This document shows positions 1 to 6,006 of a stretch of DNA of 6,091 nucleotides, one piece after another. A program made the translations under genes and the position numbers. This stretch comes from JAUVXJ01 sp034430275. GTDB taxonomy: Bacteria; Chloroflexota; Anaerolineae; UBA7937; B3-Chlor. The notes under the pieces were generated by a model. The model saw only the letters and a program-made list of their open reading frames with translations, was not told the origin of the DNA and ran no database searches. How positions within the stretch are numbered: the first letter of the stretch is position 1; each line of letters begins with the position of its first letter. The stretch lies in the NCBI GenBank assembly GCA_034430275.1, contig DAOUEW010000321.1:1-6091 (forward strand), in the 5' to 3' direction.

Positions 1-1439
1 TACCGCATGGTCTTCTCATCAGCATGGATATCCTTGGAAAGAAGGCTGATGCTGCTACGGAGGGCTTGCAGGGGGTTGTTAATCTCGTGAGCCAGTGAGG
101 CAGTTAGACGCCCCAGCGCGGCCAGCTTCTCCGTGTCGATGAGTCGTTGTTCCATCTCCCTCGTAGCGCTCAGGTCCCGCATTACCACCTGAGCGAGGCC
201 CACGTGCCCGTGCATCAGGCGATTGACGCGTACGTACACGGGCACCAACCGGCCGTCTTTCCTCACCAGGTTCAGATCCTCCAAGCCAGTCTCGCCAGTC
301 GCCAGTACATCCCTCAGCGTAACCCTCTCCGGACGGTCTCGCTGCACACAGTAGATGTGATCGGCCGTCTCGCCCAGCAGCCCCTCCAGGCCGTGGCCGG
401 TCAGCTCCGCTGCCTGTGCATTGGCCTCCACCAGTCTCCAGTCCTGCAGATCCACCACGCAGACTGCATCGCTCACAGTCTCCAATAACAGCCCATATTC
501 CAGTCGGCCTGTCTGGAGCTGATGGCACAGATCAACGTTCTGGAGAGCCGCGGCAGCCTGCCGGGCCAGAGTCGTCAGCACCGTCTGGTGTATCTCGTCA
601 AAGGAGTTGGCCTGTGCGCTCCCTAGACTCAGGCCGCCAACCGTCTTCCCTTGCACAAGCAAAGGCGCGGTGAGAGAGGATCTGAAACCCGGACCCAGCT
701 CGGGGCAGCGGAGGTCCTCGCTGACCTGCCATTCGACGGAATTGAGTGCTGGAGACGAACGGATGTCCTTTCGTCGAGGCTGACCCTGGTGAGCCGGGGA
801 CTCTGAACTCGCATCGGCCGGCTCTCTGACCACCAGCCACCCATTCTCCCGGTCCAGCACCTGGCCGATAGCCACGTCTACGTTCGGGATGGCATTGGTG
901 GCCGCTTCGACTGCAGACCTCAAGACTTGGTCAGCCCCACCTGCTCTACCCGCCGCTCCAGCAAAGGCATCCAGTGCGCCGAGCTCCCGCTGTCTGCTGA
1001 GGATCTCGTCTTGGAGCTGGAGCTCCTCCAATCGCGGGCCTTGAAGGTCCAACAGGCCAGCCAACCTCTGGGGAAGAGATTCCAGGTCTTCTCCAGACCC
1101 GAGGAGGTAGACCACGGTGCTTCCCATCCCGGCCGCGTCCCGTACCTGCTCACCGCACGGCCCGGCCAACACCACGATGGGGATTTCACAACCCATTTTC
1201 GCGATCCGACGGAGAAGATCCAGGTCGTCGGGCCCCGGAGGATCAAGATCGAGGATGACTGCGTCGTACGTCTGGCCGTCAAGCTGCCGGATCGCCTCCT
1301 CCGGCCTCGCCACGACCCTAACCTGCCAGGTTGGGCAGTCCCCAGCGAATGCCCCCTCTACCTCTGCGGCACGATGGTGGCTTGCCTCCAACAGCAAGAC
1401 ACTTCGGCCGCGAGAACCACGAAGTTGGCTCGGTGCCAC
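1..1439 (-). CDS. Sensor histidine kinase with REC-like, GAF, PAS and HisKA domains (3' end outside window)
   Basis: This frame is open from the left edge up to a TGA at 1491-1493. I chose GTG at 1437-1439 as start: GGAGG lies 7 bases upstream and no better start exists in frame. The 479 visible residues show, in order: a receiver-like domain (about 12-130; strand VILD with Asp64 in the phospho-acceptor position), a short helical linker (about 136-157), a GAF domain (about 165-302, with LVQGKTVGGLSLG), a PAS domain (about 314-425, ending VVMRDLSATREMEQ), and a HisKA dimerisation helix with H-box SLAHEINNPLQAL, phospho-acceptor His451. The ATPase (GHKL) domain must lie beyond the window. No transmembrane segment is visible, so it is probably a cytoplasmic sensor. 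The receiver looks degenerate: E18-A19 replaces the usual acidic pair, Ala92 the Thr/Ser, and the conserved Lys is missing. Signal and output partner are unknown. It has its own promoter and is probably not part of the ABC operon. Confidence 0.93.
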   Translation of the reverse strand, partial: MAPSQLRGSRGRSVLLLEASHHRAAEVEGAFAGDCPTWQVRVVARPEEAIRQLDGQTYDAVILDLDPPGPDDLDLLRRIAKMGCEIPIVVLAGPCGEQVRDAAGMGSTVVYLLGSGEDLESLPQRLAGLLDLQGPRLEELQLQDEILSRQRELGALDAFAGAAGRAGGADQVLRSAVEAATNAIPNVDVAIGQVLDRENGWLVVREPADASSESPAHQGQPRRKDIRSSPALNSVEWQVSEDLRCPELGPGFRSSLTAPLLVQGKTVGGLSLGSAQANSFDEIHQTVLTTLARQAAAALQNVDLCHQLQTGRLEYGLLLETVSDAVCVVDLQDWRLVEANAQAAELTGHGLEGLLGETADHIYCVQRDRPERVTLRDVLATGETGLEDLNLVRKDGRLVPVYVRVNRLMHGHVGLAQVVMRDLSATREMEQRLIDTEKLAALGRLTASLAHEINNPLQALRSSISLLSKDIHADEKTMR

Positions 1440-1443
1440 GCCA

Positions 1444-1452
1444 CTCCCTCCC
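1444..1452 (-). promoter_or_regulatory. Ribosome binding site of the histidine kinase gene
   Basis: Minus-strand GGGAGGGAG; its GGAGG core ends 7 bases before GTG 1437-1439. It decides the GTG start, since the open frame begins only about 17 codons upstream and has no ATG there. Confidence 0.75.
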
Positions 1453-1492
1453 AGCGGAAGGAAAACGCATCGACAGGCCAGTCTAAGACATC

Positions 1493-1521
1493 ATTCAAGC
1501 ATAGCGTGCCAGCAGTGTCAA
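1493..1521 (-). promoter_or_regulatory. Predicted sigma70-type promoter for the histidine kinase gene
   Basis: On the minus strand a perfect -35 TTGACA (1516-1521) is followed after exactly 17 bp by TTGAAT (1493-1498; 4 of 6 matches to TATAAT), with TGC directly in front, an extended -10 signature. Transcription would start near 1486, giving a leader of about 47 bases before the GTG. This supports the kinase being its own transcription unit. Prediction from sequence only. Confidence 0.6.
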
Positions 1522-1664
1522 GCCAGAGGGCAGAGGCATCTAGAACCAACGCTCTCCACGCCGCTAGAGAGGATCACAGAAGTGAGCACAGGCGTCGCGG
1601 ACCCTGCCCAAGAGCTGCCAGAGGAGAAGAAGTGGGAGGCGCCGTGAGTTAAAGACTCGCCACC

Positions 1665-1688
1665 TCGACGCCTGTATACGCGCGTCGA
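1665..1688. repeat. Inverted repeat TCGACGC / GCGTCGA (7-bp arms, 10-base loop)
   Basis: Arms at 1665-1671 and 1682-1688 are perfect reverse complements; the loop contains the palindrome GTATAC. There is no adjacent T run, so it is not a typical terminator. It may be a hairpin or a protein-binding site in the gap before the kinase promoter. Confidence 0.45.
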
Positions 1689-1731
1689 CCTGATAGACCT
1701 GCTAGCCTCAGCCCGTAGCCCACAGATCGTA

Positions 1732-1748
1732 CACCTCGAGGTGGCCAC
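1732..1748. repeat. Overlapping palindromes CACCTCGAGGTG and GTGGCCAC
   Basis: Positions 1732-1743 are a perfect 12-bp palindrome, and its last three bases begin a second, 8-bp palindrome (1741-1748). The half-site CACCTCGA recurs at 1661-1668, next to the inverted repeat at 1665-1688. The arrangement could be an operator cluster or chance in GC-rich DNA; function is unknown. Confidence 0.4.
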
Positions 1749-1783
1749 AAGGGGAGTGCTCGTTCCACACTGTTCACGCGGGC

Positions 1784-1805
1784 CAGTGGCAAAGGATCGC
1801 CACCG
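1784..1805 (-). terminator. Weak hairpin downstream of the ABC operon, possible 3' end
   Basis: On the minus strand CGGTGGC pairs with GCCACTG (7 pairs including one G-U) around the 8-base loop GATCCTTT. It lies about 65 bases after the DUF4340 stop codon. No U tract follows, so a rho-independent terminator is doubtful; it could instead protect a transcript end. Confidence 0.2.
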
Positions 1806-1869
1806 CCCCCGGCTTCTTCCGTGTTGCTGTCCACTGGCATGTCCGTCCATGGCTCCGGCCGAGAGCACG

Positions 1870-2526
1870 TCAGTCCCCCTGGGATACCGTGGGAGTCACG
1901 GGCGTCGTACCACTCACCGGCGGAGTCTGGGTCTCTGTGATGACCGTGGACGGTGCTGCTTCGGTGGGCACCGGAGTCGGAGTGGGCTTCTCTGGCGGAT
2001 CGCTTATCAACTCCTCCAGGTCGGCAATGGTGGACGAAGAGACGAGGTACACTCGCACCTCACCCTCGCGCTGTGCATAGCGGGAGTACCCAGCAGGGTT
2101 CTCATTGCCCACCAGGAGCACCTGATCCGCACCCTCCTCCAGATCGACTTCCACCCGCAGGACGGGCTCGGCGAGGCCAAAGGCCTCCAGGTCCATATCC
2201 TCACCCTCTATGGTCCGAGTGGACAACAACCAGGAGAGACTGTCCAGCAGACTCTCCACACGTGTGTCGTCACCCTCGGCCTCGAAGGGCTCCGTAATCT
2301 GCCAGGCACCATCCGCCCCCCTACTGACCGTGGCCGATTCGTCGGTCGTCAGGTCCGTCACCTTCAGCAAGGTGACCTCGCTCGCCGAGAAGGAGAATAC
2401 GGAGGTGGTATCGTCCTCTTCGCTCGAGCTGTCTTGGTCAGTCCTCATCTCCACCATGTAGACGAACGCCGCTAGGACAGCGAAGACGACGACTACTATG
2501 ATCGTGGTTCGCTGCTGTAGTCTCAT
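1870..2526 (-). CDS. Membrane-anchored DUF4340 protein, last gene of the ABC/Gld-type operon
   Basis: I take ATG 2524-2526 as start because GGAGG sits 8 bases upstream; a GTG at 2547 would overlap the previous gene and has no better site. The 218-residue protein has a short basic N-terminus, one membrane segment (about 7-25), an acidic stretch (about 30-39) and a domain at about 45-175 with DUF4340 hallmarks: GAWQITEPFEAEGDDTRVES, the FGLAEP turn, VLLVGNENPAGYSRYAQREG and VYLVSS. A tail (about 177-218) is rich in Pro and Thr and ends without another domain. Predicted topology puts almost the whole protein outside the cytoplasm. DUF4340 proteins commonly follow GldG-type genes, but their biochemical role is not known. 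Many family members are longer and seem to carry more than one such unit; this is a single unit. It probably assembles with the GldG-like protein encoded five bases upstream. Confidence 0.88.
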   Translation of the reverse strand: MRLQQRTTIIVVVVFAVLAAFVYMVEMRTDQDSSSEEDDTTSVFSFSASEVTLLKVTDLTTDESATVSRGADGAWQITEPFEAEGDDTRVESLLDSLSWLLSTRTIEGEDMDLEAFGLAEPVLRVEVDLEEGADQVLLVGNENPAGYSRYAQREGEVRVYLVSSSTIADLEELISDPPEKPTPTPVPTEAAPSTVITETQTPPVSGTTPVTPTVSQGD

Positions 2527-2531
2527 CGCTG

Positions 2532-4064
2532 CTACCTCCGCCTCCACCAGACCGCCACACCTGCCAACAGTACGGCGACCGGCAAGAAGATGACGCTGGA
2601 GTACTGGAGGAAACGAGCCTGCCCGGCTGACAGGATGATCTCGCGCGACACCTCAGCCTCAGGCCGGATAGAGATCAGTTCTTCCTCCTCGGCCAGCCAG
2701 TTCACGCTATTGAGGAAAAGATCGACGTTCCCGCCCAGCGACATGTTGCCGTTGGCCACGAAATCGGAATCCCCAAAGGCGACCAGGCGGGTGCCCACTG
2801 CGCTCTCATCTTCGCCGTAGGCCTCCACGCTCATGACCATGGCCAGAGGGCCTTCCAGGTCTACACCCTCATCGTAGGCGGCCTCCTGTCTCGTCAATGC
2901 CTCGAAGTCCGTCTCACCCCAGCTTGCATCGCTGGATTCTATCAGAGCCAGGATAGACACATCCTCAGGCTGCTCCACCGTGCGAGTCACCGACCGAGCC
3001 GTCACGATCACGACAGCGGGCAAATCTCTGGTGATCTCGCTGTAGGTCAAGCTCTCCACGACAGGCGACAACGCGTCCATCCCGAAGAGAGCACGTTCTG
3101 GATCAACGATCACGTCGGCTCCGTATCCCAGGCCCCACTCTGCCAGAACGCCGCTCAAGACCGGTTCATCGCCCGGCTCTTGCATCACCAGCGCCTTGCC
3201 GCCGCCCTGAAGGTACGACTGTATGGCGCTGCTCTCCTGCTCCAGCAAGGGCGACTGCGGCGCCGCGACGATCAGCACCGAGGCATCAGTGGGGACGGTG
3301 CCGCTGATCGCCAGGTTGAGCGTACTGACAATGTAGTTGTCTTTCTCCAGGTAGTCCTTCACCCCACTGTAGCCTGTCTCATCATAGCCACTGGCATCGC
3401 GCTCTCCGTGCCCTGTGAGGAAGTAAACCACCTTCTGAGTCTCGCGGGTGACCTTCAGGATTGCCCCCGTGATCTCCTGCTCATCCACGGTGAAGATGTC
3501 CTGGCGCCTTCCGCTGCTCTCGAAAACGACGGTGCCATAGGAACCGATCTCGTACTGCTGTGCCACAAAGGGATCTATGTCGGGATCCACGAACTCGTAG
3601 CTGATCTTGTCAGTGCGGTAAGAGTACTCGGTGAGCAGGTCCGTCAGCTCCTGTTCTCCGTAGTCGCCCTCGGTGAAGAAGGCCGTGACCTTCACCGGCT
3701 CATCCAGTTCCGACAGGATCTGGATTGTCTGAGGAGAGAGCGTGTATTCCCCAGTCTCGGTCAGGTCCAGACGCCGGTGATGGCGATCAGCGAGGAAGTT
3801 GGCCAGGACGAGGATACCGAGGAAAGCCACAATAGCCACTCCAGCGTTCGAACCGTACCTGGCTGTGCGTCCGGTGAGCGCAGATCTGAACATCTCTGGC
3901 CTGCCCGCGATTGACAGCAGCACCAGGACTGCCCCCACGCCCAGCAGGGCCTCCACACGCAGATCCAGCTCCCGGGTGAGCGACCAGACGGTCAAAGCCA
4001 GCACCAGGGCTATCAGACCAGTTGCGCCCAGGGCGATAGCCAGTCTTCTGATCCACGCACGCAT
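2532..4064 (-). CDS. GldG-family auxiliary protein of an ABC-2 transporter
   Basis: The 510-residue protein has membrane segments at about 8-29, 36-53 and 74-92, a long extracytoplasmic region (about 95-485) and a C-terminal segment (about 487-506) followed by RRR. After the third segment comes DLTETGEYTLSPQTIQIL (100-117), close to the DLTxxxxYSLS motif of the GldG/ABC_transp_aux family. Other family-like features are KVTAFF (125-130), VVYFLTGHGER (212-222), a Rossmann-like stretch VLIVAAPQSPL (263-273) and GDSDF..NG..GGNVDLFLNSVNWL (431-457). In Bacteroidetes GldG works with GldA and GldF in gliding or in secretion to the surface; outside that phylum the family is common and its role is unclear. 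ATG 4062-4064 directly follows the permease TAG, with AGGAGG 9 bases upstream. I infer it is an outward-facing partner of the ATPase and permease. I leave out the symbol gldG because gliding function is not shown. Confidence 0.9.
   Translation of the reverse strand: MRAWIRRLAIALGATGLIALVLALTVWSLTRELDLRVEALLGVGAVLVLLSIAGRPEMFRSALTGRTARYGSNAGVAIVAFLGILVLANFLADRHHRRLDLTETGEYTLSPQTIQILSELDEPVKVTAFFTEGDYGEQELTDLLTEYSYRTDKISYEFVDPDIDPFVAQQYEIGSYGTVVFESSGRRQDIFTVDEQEITGAILKVTRETQKVVYFLTGHGERDASGYDETGYSGVKDYLEKDNYIVSTLNLAISGTVPTDASVLIVAAPQSPLLEQESSAIQSYLQGGGKALVMQEPGDEPVLSGVLAEWGLGYGADVIVDPERALFGMDALSPVVESLTYSEITRDLPAVVIVTARSVTRTVEQPEDVSILALIESSDASWGETDFEALTRQEAAYDEGVDLEGPLAMVMSVEAYGEDESAVGTRLVAFGDSDFVANGNMSLGGNVDLFLNSVNWLAEEEELISIRPEAEVSREIILSAGQARFLQYSSVIFLPVAVLLAGVAVWWRRR
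2535..2539 (-). promoter_or_regulatory. Ribosome binding site of the DUF4340 gene
   Basis: Minus-strand GGAGG lies 8 bases before ATG 2524-2526, inside the last two Arg codons of the gldG-like gene. It favours this ATG over the GTG at 2547 and suggests coupled translation. Confidence 0.65.
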
Positions 4065-4775
4065 CTATCTCCACCTCCTCAACTGCAGGGCTTGCACCGA
4101 CAGGAAAAGAAAGGCTGCCATGACGCTGAGGTAGTAGACCACATCCTTGGTGTCGACCACACCCCGCAGGAAGTCATAGTAGTGACCAGACATCGATAAG
4201 TAGGTCACGAAATCGTTTATTGGAGATCCGAAAAGACTCCCAGCGACGTCAACCAGCCAGAGAATGATCATCGTTCCGAATCCCAGGAGCGCAGCGACAG
4301 CCTGATTCCGGCTCAAGGCTGACGCGAACACGCCTATGGAGAGGAAAGCACCTCCCAACAGCGCCTGGCCCAGATACGTGCTGAGCATGGGGCCGCGATC
4401 AGGGTTGCCCAATCGCGTCAAGAGCAACGGATAGTACAACGTCAGAGCAAGCATCACGCCATAGACGGCCATACTGGCCACGAACTTGCCTACCACCACC
4501 TGCCAGTCCCGCACAGGCAGCGTGAGCAGGAGCTCGATGGTCCCCGATCGCCGCTCCTCAGCCAGCAACCGCATGGTCAGCGCAGGACAAATAAATAGGA
4601 GGACTACGGCCATGTTGGCGAACACGTTCCCGAGATAGGCTTCACGCGTGATGTAGACTATGAGCGCGAAGAAGAAGCCCATGATTGCCAGGAAGGCCGC
4701 CGTCACCACGTACGCTATGGGAGACGCGAAGTAAACCCGCAACTCCTTCTTCGCAATGTAGAGCATGTTCCTCAT
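4065..4775 (-). CDS. ABC-2 type transporter permease (GldF-like)
   Basis: The 236-residue, strongly hydrophobic protein has about six membrane segments (roughly 20-41, 52-70, 97-120, 133-155, 158-180, 211-230). Its N-terminus, with KKELRVYFASPIAYV, is the amphipathic entry typical of this family. The cytoplasmic motif EERRSGTIELLLTLP (73-87) between segments 2 and 3 is the classic ABC-2 permease signature that contacts the ATPase. Length matches GldF-like permeases (about 240 residues). ATG 4773-4775 immediately follows the ATPase TAG, with AGGAGG 8 bases upstream inside the ATPase gene; the later in-frame ATG at 4766 is too far from it. It should form the membrane channel, probably as a dimer, with the ATPase encoded upstream. 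Substrate and direction are not shown by the sequence, though most ABC-2 systems export. Confidence 0.93.
   Translation of the reverse strand: MRNMLYIAKKELRVYFASPIAYVVTAAFLAIMGFFFALIVYITREAYLGNVFANMAVVLLFICPALTMRLLAEERRSGTIELLLTLPVRDWQVVVGKFVASMAVYGVMLALTLYYPLLLTRLGNPDRGPMLSTYLGQALLGGAFLSIGVFASALSRNQAVAALLGFGTMIILWLVDVAGSLFGSPINDFVTYLSMSGHYYDFLRGVVDTKDVVYYLSVMAAFLFLSVQALQLRRWR
4074..4079 (-). promoter_or_regulatory. Ribosome binding site of the gldG-like gene, inside the permease gene
   Basis: Minus-strand AGGAGG lies 9 bases before ATG 4062-4064, within the last codons of the permease. The same TAG/ATG junction is used as one gene earlier. Confidence 0.7.
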
Positions 4776-5717
4776 CTATGCCGCCTCCTCCACTTCCTGA
4801 TCCTGCTCGTGTGTTGTCAGTTGCAGGAAGATCTCTTCCAGGCTCATGCCCACCGGCCGCAGTTCGAGCAATCCCCAGTCTTCCTGCACCGCCGCCCTGG
4901 CGATCTCCTCCCGCCGGTCAGCACCCTCAGTGCAGATGACTTCATACTGCCCCTCTCCTCTGACCTGCACATCCGTCACACCATCCAGCCGACCCAGTCG
5001 GTCTGACACATCTGGCGACGGACGCTGGAGCTGGACAAACACTCGCTGCGCTGGCTGGAGCCTGGCTTCCAGCATCTGAGGCGGACCATCCGCCACGACT
5101 CGTCCCTCATTGATGATGACTACACGGCTGCAGACCTCGCTGACCTCAGGAAGGATGTGTGTGCTCAGAACCATGGTATGGTCTCCACCCAGGCTCTTGA
5201 TGAGCTGCCTCACCTCCCGAATCTGCTTGGGATCTAGACCGATCGTAGGCTCGTCGAGAATGAGGACTTGAGGATCGTGCACCAGAGCCTGCGCCAACCC
5301 CACCCGCTGTCTGTACCCCTTCGACAGCTTGCCGATCAAAGAGTGAGCAAAGCTGGAGAGCCCGCACGTTTCCAGGATCTCCTCTACCCTCTCTCGTCGA
5401 TCCGGCACGTCACGTACGCTGGCTACGAAATCCAGGTACGCAGACACCGTCATCTCGGAATACAGAGGCACAGTCTCCGGCATGTAGCCGATTCGTCTGC
5501 GCACCTCGAGAGAGTCGTCGAAGACATCGAATCCGGCTACTCGCGCGGTGCCGGCGCTTGGCGGCATGAAAGCCGTCAGGATGCGCATGGTCGTCGTCTT
5601 GCCCGCAGCATTGGGTCCGAGCAGCCCCAGGATCTCTCCCTCCTCCACCTTGAACGTCACGTCCTTGATGGCCGCCAGTTTGCCATAGTACTTGGTCAGG
5701 TTTTCGACCTCTATCAT
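4776..5717 (-). CDS. ABC transporter ATP-binding protein (GldA-like)
   Basis: I choose the second ATG (5715-5717): AGGAGG is 6 bases upstream of it but directly touches the first ATG at 5721-5723. The 313 residues contain Walker A GPNAAGKTT (34-42), a Q-loop region IGYMPETVPLY with Glu81 in place of Gln (usual in GldA-like proteins), signature LSKGYRQRVGLAQAL (131-145), Walker B VLILDE (151-156) with D-loop GLD (160-162), and the switch His187 in VLSTHIL. A C-terminal domain of about 90 residues (about 223-300) ends with SLEEIFLQL, as in DUF4162-type ABC-2 ATPases. The second Gly of Walker A is Ala37. It should power the permease encoded directly downstream. It is the first gene of the operon, and a candidate promoter and inverted repeat lie in front of it. 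Confidence 0.95.
   Translation of the reverse strand: MIEVENLTKYYGKLAAIKDVTFKVEEGEILGLLGPNAAGKTTTMRILTAFMPPSAGTARVAGFDVFDDSLEVRRRIGYMPETVPLYSEMTVSAYLDFVASVRDVPDRRERVEEILETCGLSSFAHSLIGKLSKGYRQRVGLAQALVHDPQVLILDEPTIGLDPKQIREVRQLIKSLGGDHTMVLSTHILPEVSEVCSRVVIINEGRVVADGPPQMLEARLQPAQRVFVQLQRPSPDVSDRLGRLDGVTDVQVRGEGQYEVICTEGADRREEIARAAVQEDWGLLELRPVGMSLEEIFLQLTTHEQDQEVEEAA
4784..4789 (-). promoter_or_regulatory. Ribosome binding site of the permease gene, inside the ATPase gene
   Basis: Minus-strand AGGAGG lies 8 bases before ATG 4773-4775, within codons for the last Glu and Ala residues of the ATPase. With the abutting TAG/ATG this indicates coupled translation. Confidence 0.7.
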
Positions 5718-5723
5718 TCCCAT

Positions 5724-5729
5724 CCTCCT
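5724..5729 (-). promoter_or_regulatory. Ribosome binding site of the ABC ATPase gene
   Basis: Minus-strand AGGAGG abuts the first ATG (5721-5723) with no spacer but has a 6-base spacer to the second ATG (5715-5717). It therefore supports a start at the second Met (MIEVENL). Confidence 0.75.
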
Positions 5730-5757
5730 ACACTACTGTCCTTTCGCCCCATAAAAC

Positions 5758-5803
5758 GGAAAGCACAATGCTCGGCTCTACCCCGCGTCACAAAGTGCTT
5801 TCC
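5758..5803. repeat. 9-bp inverted repeat in the ABC operon leader
   Basis: GGAAAGCAC (5758-5766) and GTGCTTTCC (5795-5803) are perfect reverse complements 28 bases apart. They lie between the candidate promoter and the ATPase start. Read on the minus strand the second arm is followed by GTTTTA, so the RNA could form a 9-bp stem ending in a short U run. It may be an operator, a leader attenuator, or the end of the incoming sugar-transferase transcript. Confidence 0.55.
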
Positions 5804-5825
5804 ATGAAGTGCAGTATCGGCATAT

Positions 5826-5854
5826 AGTGTCGCTCAGAAGCCTCTCGTTGTCAA
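5826..5854 (-). promoter_or_regulatory. Candidate sigma70-type promoter for the ABC/Gld operon
   Basis: A perfect minus-strand -35 TTGACA (5849-5854) is followed after 17 bp by GACACT (5826-5831), only 3 of 6 matches to TATAAT; a better AT-rich hexamer, TATATG, overlaps it at 5821-5826 but gives a 22-bp spacer. Initiation near 5818 would give a leader of about 100 bases containing the 9-bp inverted repeat. The strong -35 and weak -10 could mean an activator is needed. Confidence 0.4.
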
Positions 5855-6006
5855 GCTCACAGATCACCACTCAGGACAGCGCCGCACACGATGGTGACGG
5901 CATGATCTGTAGTGCCGGACAAGAACAAACCGCCCTTGCCTCGTGCAGTGCAGAGGGCCGCCATAGCGCGCCCGCACCTTGGTCGGCTTCTTGCGCCCGA
6001 GTTAGA

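Larger units (their letters stand above)
1440..1869. other. 430-bp intergenic region with small palindromes, no convincing gene
   Basis: This gap separates the DUF4340 stop from the kinase start. Frames open here on both strands give Arg/Ser-rich, low-complexity translations without recognisable domains or good ribosome binding sites. I see no tRNA-like T-loop. What it does hold: the kinase promoter and Shine-Dalgarno near 1444-1521, a 7-bp inverted repeat (1665-1688), a 12-bp perfect palindrome (1732-1743) and a hairpin (1784-1805) about 65 bases past the DUF4340 stop. No hairpin is followed by a T tract, so no standard intrinsic terminator of the ABC operon can be named. Confidence 0.6.
5730..6006. 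other. Intergenic region between the sugar transferase and ABC operon
   Basis: This 277-base gap has no ORF that I can support. It contains the candidate operon promoter and the 9-bp inverted repeat. From about 5855 to 6006 I see only GC-rich sequence, with no clear terminator for the sugar transferase. Confidence 0.55.

Noticed and set aside
927..1652. Plus-strand 241-codon ORF
   Set aside because: It is antisense to the well-supported receiver and GAF coding region of the kinase; the translation has no domain.
1641..1720. tRNA-like folding in the gap
   Set aside because: The inverted repeat suggested a stem-loop RNA, but there is no T-loop consensus, acceptor stem or anticodon arm on either strand.
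1649..1840. Minus-strand 63-codon ORF starting MPVDSNTEE
   Set aside because: No usable ribosome binding site, no recognisable motif, and it overlaps another open frame of equal quality; openness is expected in GC-rich DNA.
1518..1868. Minus-strand 116-codon ORF in the gap after the DUF4340 gene
   Set aside because: It starts with GTG overlapping the previous stop region, has no Shine-Dalgarno, and its Arg/Ser-rich translation shows no domain. It also runs across the palindrome cluster and up to the kinase promoter.
1741..2475. Plus-strand 244-codon ORF
   Set aside because: It mirrors the DUF4340 gene on the opposite strand; composition reflects the codon pattern of the real gene.
2527..2547. 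Upstream GTG start for the DUF4340 gene
   Set aside because: It would overlap the gldG-like gene by 16 bases and use its own Shine-Dalgarno region as coding; the ATG at 2524-2526 has GGAGG at 8 bases.
3180..3914. Plus-strand 244-codon ORF
   Set aside because: It is antisense to the gldG-like gene, which has clear family motifs and membrane segments.
5268..5807. Plus-strand 179-codon ORF
   Set aside because: It is antisense to the ABC ATPase with all its nucleotide-binding motifs and runs into the operon leader.
5881..6006. Possible coding remnant between the sugar transferase stop and the ABC promoter
   Set aside because: Short open stretches exist on the minus strand, but none has a start with a ribosome binding site or a recognisable family, so no gene or pseudogene can be claimed.
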